DNA of 64,000 nt, taken from the NCBI GenBank assembly GCA_003116995.1, contig BDSL01000037.1, forward strand, positions 620,001-684,000. The letters are read 5' to 3'. The translations under genes were made by a program, and so were the position numbers. The notes beneath the pieces were generated by a model. The model saw nothing but the letters and a program-made list of their open reading frames with translations. It had not been told where the DNA came from and ran no database searches. Below are positions 56,521-64,000 of the stretch, in pieces; within the stretch, counting starts at the first letter, position 1, and each line of letters opens with the position of its first letter. Source of the stretch: Yamagishiella unicocca. Lineage: Eukaryota > Chlorophyta > Chlorophyceae > Chlamydomonadales > Volvocaceae.

Positions 56521-56584
56521 GGGCATGACGGCGCAGAGGCGCAAACGGGGCAGCAGCCCCGGAAGCCCTGCGCCCGAACCCGAC
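56521..56584 (+). promoter_or_regulatory. Candidate SECIS element (form 2) in GPX 3'UTR
   Basis: ATGA (56525-56528) faces CGAA (56575-56578), giving the non-Watson-Crick core with tandem G.A/A.G. Above it GGCGCAG (56530-56536) pairs perfectly with CTGCGCC (56568-56574). After a one-base bulge GGC (56538-56540) pairs with GCC (56565-56567). The apical part has an AAA motif (56543-56545) and a mini-stem CGGGGC-AGCA-GCCCCG (56546-56561), as in form-2 SECIS. The helix below the core is weak (GGG/CCC only). It is 609 nt past the TAG stop and before the TGTAA signal. Confidence 0.8.
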
Positions 56585-56850
56585 ATCCAGGCGCCGCTCG
56601 GCAGATGTGGCAAGCGTCCCAGCCACGTCGAGCGGCGCGGGGGCCCCCTGCTCATGCCATCAGCCCGCCTGTCATGGCCCTTAGGTGCCTTCCCGGGCGG
56701 CATGGTGTGGTACGCGTGTACGCAGTAGGATGCTGTGTGGAATATGTTGTGATGTGTGGAATATGTTGTGATGTGTGGAGAGATGCAGGGGGCGGATCCC
56801 CCACCGGCCGGATCGCTTGTGACCCTTGCGTGCAATGTTGGGGGCGAGCA

Positions 56851-56855
56851 TGTAA
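56851..56855 (+). terminator. TGTAA poly(A) signal, GPX gene
   Basis: It places the 3' end so that the SECIS candidate is inside the mRNA. An earlier TGTAA near 56056 would exclude the SECIS if used. Confidence 0.5.
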
Positions 56856-57099
56856 ACATGCACGGCTACGTTTATCGGATCATCCCCGACAGCGATGTAC
56901 TCACGAGGCTGACCATGCCGAAGGGCGAGCTGCAGGGCAGGGCCCACTCCTGCCTGCACGCAATGTCACACGGCTAAAAGGCAGCGTGTGCGCGGTTGCG
57001 AGGGTTCGTGTGTGCAATGGCGAGCTCCGGTGACTTTGGGAAAATTTGGATGGCTCCGAAACCGATACTGCAACGCTACCGAAGCACAGCAGGCCTTGT

Positions 57100-57280
57100 T
57101 GCAGATGTCTTTGTTGTAACGGTTTCAGTGGGTTCCAGACCAAGAGGTAGAATCACGGGGCACATCGCCTGACACTGAGAAAGACGGAGGAAACAAAGAC
57201 CGACAAGCACCGAAACAAAGGCAAACCACCAGAACACCAAATCGACAGGCCGTAGGCACACAGAGCAGCAGCCAGTACCC
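57100..57280 (-). repeat. Interspersed repeat, family D, copy 3
   Basis: Inverted copy closely matching 1425-1584, including the TGTAACGGTTTCAGTGGG/TTCCAGACC end and CTGTCGATTTGGTGTTCTGG. The element probably extends toward 57600, but that part has no match in the window. Confidence 0.6.
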
Positions 57281-58853
57281 CGGGGGGAATTTGCACTAGA
57301 GGCTCCCCTGTCAGGAATCGACCACCAACCAACCTAACCGCCCAGCAACAGACGAACCAGTGAAGCGCCGTCTTATCATGCACAACAAGGCGCTGCATGT
57401 GGGTCGTCAACAGGTCCTTATCGCCACAGATAAACAACAGCTCAAATGCCACTGAGGCACGACTCACACGACTGTGATTTCGTGCGGTTGCGAAGGGAGG
57501 AACATTGATCCCCACGAGTGCGGTTGCAGCGGTTGTCACACGCACATCCAAACGGCAGGAGCAGTGCACCAGCGCAGGCGCTCGCCTAGGTAGTGACGCC
57601 AGGCATACAATCGTACGGTGCACTCTACATAACGTCGCGTTACAGTGCGCGCTACCTGCAGGTCAACATTCGTACCGCAGTCCAACAAGCGTTGCGCAAC
57701 CCCCTCTGTACATTACCCTGGTTGTGCGCACTGTGTTGCAGTTGTACCTTGAGCCGTGTAGAGATACCCAACCCTGCCGGATTTTCAGATGTTATGAGTA
57801 ATGGTCCCAATGCTGGCCCCCGGGATATCAACGCTGATCGCACTGGACGCACAGGCAGGAGGGGTATCCAGGAACCCAAGTTTCGGCCCAAAAAGAATGC
57901 ACTGCGAATTAAAATTGATTGTGATCTCGATGTGCCTTCCATGCGGCTTCCCCGGCAATCCCCTTCGCACGTCTAGTTGGCCTACAGTTGCATAGCTGGC
58001 CAACTATGGTAGTAACACGATTTTCAGCAATGGAGTAATTGCGCTACCCATGTCAAATTTATCTTGTTGCAGGTGTGATTCCAGATGACGGCTTTCTTTG
58101 AACGGCACAACTTGTATGCTCGATGCATAGATGCGGGAGCGATGCACACGAATAGGGTTTCATTTGCCACTAATTCCTAGATGAGGAAGGGGTTCAGGCA
58201 AGAGCGGCTGAAACAACCCAGAGGCTTGCGCGACCCGTTCCGGGATGAGTCGCACCTGCATTCTCCGACGACCTTTCAGGACGAGCTTCAGCCGACTGCA
58301 GCGTCACCCATCATACTGATGGGCTGAAATCAAGTAGTAAGGAAAATGAGGGCGCCTGACCCTGTAATCTATACTGGAATTTAGAGGTCATTCTGCCGGC
58401 ACCCGTAACGCCGACATCAGTGCACTTCGTGTCGTTATGCATCGCACCGGTAAGCGCTATGAACGGAGGAACCTCATAATTGGGAGGCGTCCAAAGCTTG
58501 CTGGCGGAGCGCACTTCAAAGCAAACCCTCTCTACTCATGCTTCGAGGTGGCAACCTAACGGCCGCGCGCACAAGTGTCGCAGGAAACATTAAATACAAG
58601 AAGCCGATACCTGCAACGAACTTAAGATTGCCACCGTTGGTGTGGTATGTTGTATGTTGGAGGCGTGCGGTCGGCCGCTCCAGGGAAACCGACGCTTCTG
58701 TGGGCAGTAACTTTTGGCCCTCCGTTTGGACTCTCCAATAGCTACAAAATAAGTGGGTTGCTACTTGTTGAGGACACATTGGGCTCAGCTGGGTCATAGG
58801 ACCCAACGCACTTGTTTCGGTGTTGATCACGTTTCGTTGAGCACCCGGTCGCA
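57281..58853. other. Interval upstream of the ATP/ADP translocase gene
   Basis: No reading frame with family motifs. The 57593-57976 plus-strand frame has no recognisable content. Composition is more AT-rich than the genes. It should contain the translocase promoter. Confidence 0.45.
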
Positions 58854-61404
58854 ATGGCGTCCCTCCTTGCGGGCAAGCCCCTCATGGGCGGCATTAGGCT
58901 TCAGCGCCAGACTAAGCTGTCTGTGCCGGCCGTGGCTCCTCGTGTGGCCGTTGCTGCCGCTACCCGCGTCGCTCCCAAGGTGACGCTTTCGGTGATTGAT
59001 TGCTCCTTTTTCGCAACGACTGCCCGTCTCCCTTTCCTTGACCTTTCGCACATTGTCCTCTTCACAAGCAGGGAGGCCTGGGCGAGCTATCTGGACGCCC
59101 CTTCGCTCCTAAGCCTCTGGAGAAGAAGGTCCTGGCGCCCGCGCCTAAGGCCGCCGCCTCGGACGCTCCGGCTCCTGAGCCCAAGAAGTTCCTCGGCTTC
59201 GAGCCGCTGACCTGGGCCAAGATTCTGCCTCTTGGTGCTATGTTCTTCTGCATTCTTTTCAACTACACCATCCTGCGTGATACCAAGGTGCGTTTCGGCC
59301 GGCGATGGTCCGTTTCCCACTATGCGATTGTCGACCGGTCGACCCTTCACTTGCCAATGTTGCCCTCCTGGTCGTTGTCACCAAAGGCAGCCATCCTAAT
59401 TAACTTGATTCACTGTGGTTGCAGGATGTGCTGGTGGTGACCGCCCCGGGCTCTGGCGCGGAGATCATTCCCTTCCTGAAGACCTGGGTCAACCTGCCCA
59501 TGGCCATCGCCTTCACCGTGATGTACTCCGGCGTACGTTAGCAGGACAAAAGTCCATAGTTTGGCTGCACCCTAGTTTGAGCTTGGTATTCATATGGTGT
59601 TCTCTTTCCATGCACCTGCAGCTGTCGAACACCCTCACCAGCGAGGCGCTGTTCTACACCTGCATCATCCCCTTCATTTTCTTCTTCGGCTCGTTCGCCG
59701 CTCTGATGTACCCGATGCGCGATGCGCTTCACCCCACTGGTGAGGGAACGTGCCGGGTTTTCCTATGTAGTAGGTCGCCACGACGGCTGTATGCAAGCCA
59801 TGTGGCCGCTAAAAAAGTTGCTGGCTGTGCGTTGTGGATGTTGGTTCATGGGCATGTCACGCAACATCATTCGTGTAGTTATGTCGTGTGTCGCGCCTGC
59901 TCACGTTGATGAACTCGATTAGGATCTCACTACCGTGTTCTGCCGTTTACAGAGTACTGCAAGGACCTGCTGGAGACCATGGGACCCCGCTTTGCTGGCC
60001 CCATTGCTATCCTGCGCAACTGGACTTTCTGCCTGTTCTACGTGATGGCCGAGCTGTGGGGCTCCGTCGTCGTGTCCGTGCTGTTCTGGGGCTTCGCAAA
60101 CCAGATTACCACCGTCGAGGAGGCTTCGCAGTTCTACCCGCTGTTTGGCCTTGGTGCCAACGTTGCGCTGATTTTCTCCGGCCAGGCTGTCAAGTACTTC
60201 TCGCAGGTAATGTACTGACGAACGGTTTGCGAGGTGGAAACAGGGTGCATGCGGACAGTAGTATGTGACGTGTCAGGTTCGAACGTGTCTGTATTAATTT
60301 TCGCCCCATCATTGAGTATGCAATAGGAAGTTTAAATGGGTTGCCTGTAGAGTAAGCTCTGTACGAAAGTAAGAAATAGTACAGCCCGCTGTCACACAAG
60401 TGAACGTGAGGTAGTGTCAACATGCTGCTTATCCGTGTTTTTCTTTCATTCGTCACCTGATTGTTCGTGTTTGCCGCCCATTGTCGAACATTTTACAGGT
60501 CCGCGCTGGTCTGCCGCCCGGCGTTGACGGCTGGGGTGTGTCGCTGAACGGCCTGATGGGCATGGTCGTCATCGGTGGCCTGCTGATCTGCGCTATCTAC
60601 TTCGGGCTGCAGCGCCTGGTGGTGCCTAAGGTCAAGACCCTCCGCGAGGGCAAGAAGAAGAAGAACAAGGCCAAGATGGGCGTCGCTGAGTCGTTCAAGT
60701 TCCTTGCGCAGTCGTCGTACATCCGCGACATGGCTACGCTGGTGGTTGCCTACGGTATCTCCATCAACCTTGTGGAGGTCACCTGGAAGGGCAAGCTGAA
60801 GGCGCAGTTCCCTAACCCCAACGACTACTCGTCGTTCATGGGCGAGTTCTCGACCGCCACTGGTATCGTCACCTTCACCATGATGATTCTGTCCCGCTGG
60901 ATCTTCAAGCAGTTCGGCTGGGGTGTGGCGGCGCTCATTACCCCCATCATGCTGCTGATCACTGGTCTGCTCTTCTTCACCCTGGTGCTGGCCGGCGAAA
61001 CCGTGGCGCCCGCCCTGGCTGGCATGGGCATGACGCCCCTGTACGCCGCCGTCCTGGTTGGCGCTGCCCAGAACGTGTTCTCGAAGTCTTCCAAGTACTC
61101 CCTGTTTGACCCCTGCAAGGAGATGGCGTACATCCCCCTGGAGGACGAGGTGAAGACCAAGGGCAAGGCCGCCATTGATGTGATTTGCAACCCGCTGGGC
61201 AAGTCCGGTGGTGCCCTTATCCAGCAGTTCATGATCATCGGTCTGGGCTCCCTGGCGGCCTCGACCCCCTACCTGGGTGCCATTCTGTGCGTGATCATCG
61301 TGCTCTGGATCAACGCCGCTGCCTCTCTCAGCAAGCAGTTCACGGCTCTGCAGGAGGAGACCGGCATGTTCATCACTGGCGAGAAGCCTAAGCCCGCCGC
61401 GTAA
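58854..61404 (+). CDS. Plastid ATP/ADP translocase (NTT/TLC family)
   Basis: Exchanges ATP for ADP across the plastid inner envelope. Exons: 58854-58979, 59072-59286, 59425-59532, 59622-59739, 59953-60206, 60499-61404. The N-terminus (MASLLAGKPLMGG, then Ala/Pro/Lys-rich to PEPKK) is a typical transit peptide. Family blocks follow in order: LPLGAMFFCILFNYTILRDTKDVLVVTAPGSGAEIIPFLKTWVNLP, ALFYTCIIPFIFFFGSFA, ILRNWTFCLFYVMAELWGSVVVSVLFWGFANQITTVEEASQFYPLFGLGANVAL, VEVTWKGKLKAQFPNPNDYSSFMG, YSLFDPCKEMAYIPLEDEVKTKGKAAIDVICNPLGKSGGALIQQF. Around eleven hydrophobic segments are visible. The KDVLVV lysine and the other charged family residues are kept. The protein is complete, ending GEKPKPAA. Codon use is strongly biased, as in well-expressed genes. 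Confidence 0.96.
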
Positions 61405-62127
61405 AGTGTACTGTACGACGAGATTCGTGAAATTCCTTCTCCTGCGGCAGCAGGGACGGGCTCGACATTGGGAGCTCAGTACATCGTGTCGGGATGGGGT
61501 AATTATGGGGATTCAGCGGCCTTGCATAAGGGGCTGGCAGCTGCCTTAGCTCGGGTGAACATGTAGCGGGTGCTTAGCCGGTCGTTTGCATGTGCTGGAG
61601 ACTGCTGGGTGGCGTCTAGGTCATACTAGGCTTGCAGCCGGACGCACTGGATGTTCGGAGTCAAAAGGCATGGAGTTGGCGCGTTATTGGCCGCAAGGGT
61701 CTGTTTAGACGTGGTGCAGGACGCGTGCCGGCCAGCGGTGTTTGCCGACGGCTGTGACGCGTGTACTGATGCCTAGTTCACATACCCTAGCATTACAGCT
61801 TGCACCGTCATGGTGCGTACTGGTCACGTCTTGACTGGTGCGGTGTGTGCGGGTGCGAGTGTGCACCTTGATTCTTTGAGGAACACTCTTGACTTGTGTT
61901 GCCGGCTAATTGGGGCAACGTGCAGGTTCGATGATTCTTCCTTCGATGCTTGGTGGCATGCCCACTTGAGAAGAACAACCTTACATTTTGCCCTTGACGG
62001 TGACTTCCAGGAAGAGAGAATGAGGAGTGGTGCTTGAGAAAGGGTTTCCGAGCTTGTGAGTCGCAAAGGCGCACGCGCCTGTTTCAGATTGACTTTTGAC
62101 TTCTCAATTTACATCATGACTCTTGAC

Positions 62128-62132
62128 TGTAA
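62128..62132 (+). terminator. TGTAA poly(A) signal, translocase gene
   Basis: First TGTAA after the translocase stop, 724 nt downstream. The 61405-62128 interval is read as 3'UTR. Confidence 0.6.
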
Positions 62133-62473
62133 GGCCCGAGGTATAGTAGTGCTGTGCCGATCTTCGTTTATTATATGAGCACCTGACTATGGAACAAAAC
62201 CAAAGCCGAGAAAAACAGTGTCGCAATTATCAAAACCTAGAAATCAAGGGCAGCTTGAAGAATCTAGGCAAGGACAGTGAACGGATGATTGTGTCTGATC
62301 GAATACCTACCTCGAGCAGAGGTGTAAAACCGTTATGTTCGTACTCCAAGAGACGAGAAATATACAACCCTTAATTGAGCGTACTAAATGCCTTCACGTC
62401 AAGCATGCGCACGTACTTCGCACAGTCTGCACGAGACGCAATCTAACGCCTCGGAAAGCCTGCTCTGTTGTAG

Positions 62474-62478
62474 TTACA
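62474..62478 (-). terminator. TGTAA poly(A) signal, minus-strand gene
   Basis: TGTAA on the minus strand, 78 nt past the stop codon of the gene at 62556. The two genes converge here with about 340 bp between signals. Confidence 0.6.
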
Positions 62479-62555
62479 GTATCCCTACTCCCCCACAGCC
62501 TTTGCATTGCAGTGTCCCCGCCCTGCCGATTCCAGACCACCTGCCACACCCTTGG

Positions 62556-64000
62556 TCACACCTTGACTGCTGCCTTGCCCTGTCCGCGGCGCAAAAACGT
62601 CCCCGAATGCTTGGCGGTGGTGAGCGGCTGCTCCTGCGACCGCTTGCCCCACGGCCGCACGTCGCTCAGCACCTTCGACAGCGCCTCGTCTACATCCCCC
62701 CCGCCGCCGATCAGACCCCCGCCACCAACACCCTGCATCACGTCGCTGGCGGAGGCGCTGTAACCCATCTGCCCCACCCCCACCCCCACCGCCGTAACGC
62801 CCCCGGAAACAAGTTGCCCCACGCCGCCGCCGTACCCCATCGCCGCCGCCTCCAAGCTCACCACGCTCGGCGACATTCCCGCCAGCCCCTGCGGCCCACC
62901 CGCCAGGCCGCTGTCCATTTCTCGTGTGGGCACCCGCCCCATCCGTGAGCCGGGGAGCCCGCTGCCACTGCCGCCCACGCTCCCGCCGCCACCGAGGCCG
63001 GCGCCGCCCGGACCCCACTCGCCTGGGAGCGCTGCCCCGCTGCCGCCCGCCGACAGCGGCGCGGGTGAGCTCTGGGACAGCGGCCCGTGCGCGTGGCTGG
63101 CGTACTGGCGCCGGTTGAAGGAGGGGATGGGCGGCAGCGTCAAGCCACTGCTGGACGGCTCACCGCCGGCGCTGCGCCCGACGGCACCGGCGCCGGCCAG
63201 GCTGCCGGCGGCTGCCGAGCCCCCCGTGTTCATGCCGGCAGCTGCGGCGAAGGGCTCCGCCACCCCCAGCCCCAGTCCTGGACCCGTGAGGCCTCGGTTG
63301 ACGGTGTAGACGTGCAGTCGCTCCAGCAGCCAGGCCAGCACTCGCTCGCGCTGCTCCAGGCTCAGCTCCTCCAGCCGGCCTGCGGCGGGAGGCCACGTGG
63401 GAGGAAGGGGAGGTTGGCGGGGGGGTATTGCCGAGCAGTGTATTGGCTGGTACCGGTATGGCAGGGTCCGCCCGGCAGCACTATGGCTGGTAGGGCTGGA
63501 GGTCGGGCCACCCACTGCGGTGCGGTGCTTGGCCCCTCCGATACTCCGCCCGTTGTGACCAACACACGTTTCATCGCTACCCACTGGTCCCACCACTGGT
63601 CCCACCACCTGCCACATCAGTCGCTGTTTGGACCCCACTCCCGCGCACGACACAAAGCCCCTCCCGGCGTGTCAAGTCCCTACCACCACCACCACCACCA
63701 CCACCACCACCACCACCACCACCACCACCACCACAACCAATGTTTTCCGCGGTGCGGATCCCCCAACCGCCAGCAACCGCCAACATCCCTTCCCGAGCCC
63801 CAACCGCTCACCCGGCAGCACCGTGATGTCGGCAGGTGGCGGCGTCCCCCCGCCCGCCCCGCTGGCGCTGGAGCCCTCTGCCGGCAGCCGCTCCTCGCGC
63901 ACCACCGTCACCACCTTCTCGCGCACGTCCGCCACACACTGCAGCAGGAAGCGAGCCGTCTCGTCGTACGACGACGACACGGCCGCCGCCTCGGCGGTCT
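62556..64000 (-). CDS. C-terminal part of an unidentified protein (partial)
   Basis: The 5' part lies beyond the window. One exon (to about 63811) encodes SSYDETARFLLQCVADVREKVVTVVREERLP and ends VLPG before a GT donor. The next (about 63378 to 62556) continues RLEELSLEQRERVLAWLLERLHVYTVNR, then a Gly/Ala/Ser-rich tail with GMNTGGSAA and PSFNRRQYASHAHG, and ends GQGKAAVKV. The two helical segments separated by a loop recall the C-termini of some ciliary coiled-coil proteins (CFAP157-like), but this is a weak impression and I assign no function. Confidence 0.6.
63682..63735. repeat. ACC/GGT trinucleotide repeat
   Basis: About 17 uninterrupted ACC units in the intron of the partial minus-strand gene. 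Confidence 0.95.

Noticed and set aside
57593..57976. 127-codon plus-strand frame
   Set aside because: No recognisable domain, splice pattern or poly(A) signal in support.
1..64000. tRNA, rRNA or CRISPR arrays
   Set aside because: I saw no cloverleaf with conserved A and B boxes, no rRNA blocks, and no array of equal repeats with unique spacers. The tandem repeats here have no spacers.

Overview
The window looks like nuclear DNA of a chlorophycean green alga of the Chlamydomonas/Volvox group. It is GC-rich, with short coding exons split by many G-rich introns full of minisatellites. TGTAA poly(A) signals lie downstream of several stop codons, and there is a short TTTTAGGG tract, the telomere repeat type of this group. 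The proteome fits: an OPR protein, a PPR protein, a plastid ATP/ADP translocase and a selenocysteine-containing glutathione peroxidase. Species cannot be fixed from sequence alone. All exon models were read by eye from splice signals and family motifs.

Layout. 1.2-4.9 kb (-): acid-lipase-family alpha/beta hydrolase. 5.5-13.0 kb (-): large OPR protein, probably organellar. 13.0-14.8 kb: gene-poor. 14.8-19.4 kb (+): PPR protein with a long low-complexity insert and a 3'UTR of about 1.5 kb. 20.9-22.3 kb: CATACA satellite and an interspersed-repeat copy. 23.0-24.0 kb (+): doubtful gene remnant. 24.2-33.8 kb (-): protein kinase with a giant activation-segment insertion and a C-terminal CaaX box. 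35.4-42.6 kb (-): secreted papain-family protease with an extra N-terminal domain. 43.2-46.4 kb (+): Pro/Gln-rich protein. 47.6-52.5 kb (+): secreted, heavily N-glycosylatable surface protein. 53.3-55.9 kb (+): glutathione peroxidase with in-frame TGA and a candidate SECIS in the 3'UTR. 58.9-61.4 kb (+): plastid ATP/ADP translocase. 62.6-64.0 kb (-): C-terminal part of an unidentified protein.

This is ordinary eukaryotic gene order; I see no operon-like system. A shared theme is plastid function: OPR, PPR, translocase and a peroxidase with a twin-arginine (lumen-type) transit signal.

The most notable observations are: (1) a selenoprotein GPX with a form-2-like SECIS and a probable thylakoid-lumen address; (2) a kinase intron in which the exon end plus the 5' splice site is tandemly amplified about 18 times; (3) about 690 residues inserted between DLG and APE of the same kinase, which also ends in CVIS; (4) a family of short repeats seeded in introns of at least four genes, one copy of which has become a minisatellite; (5) several GC-AG introns.
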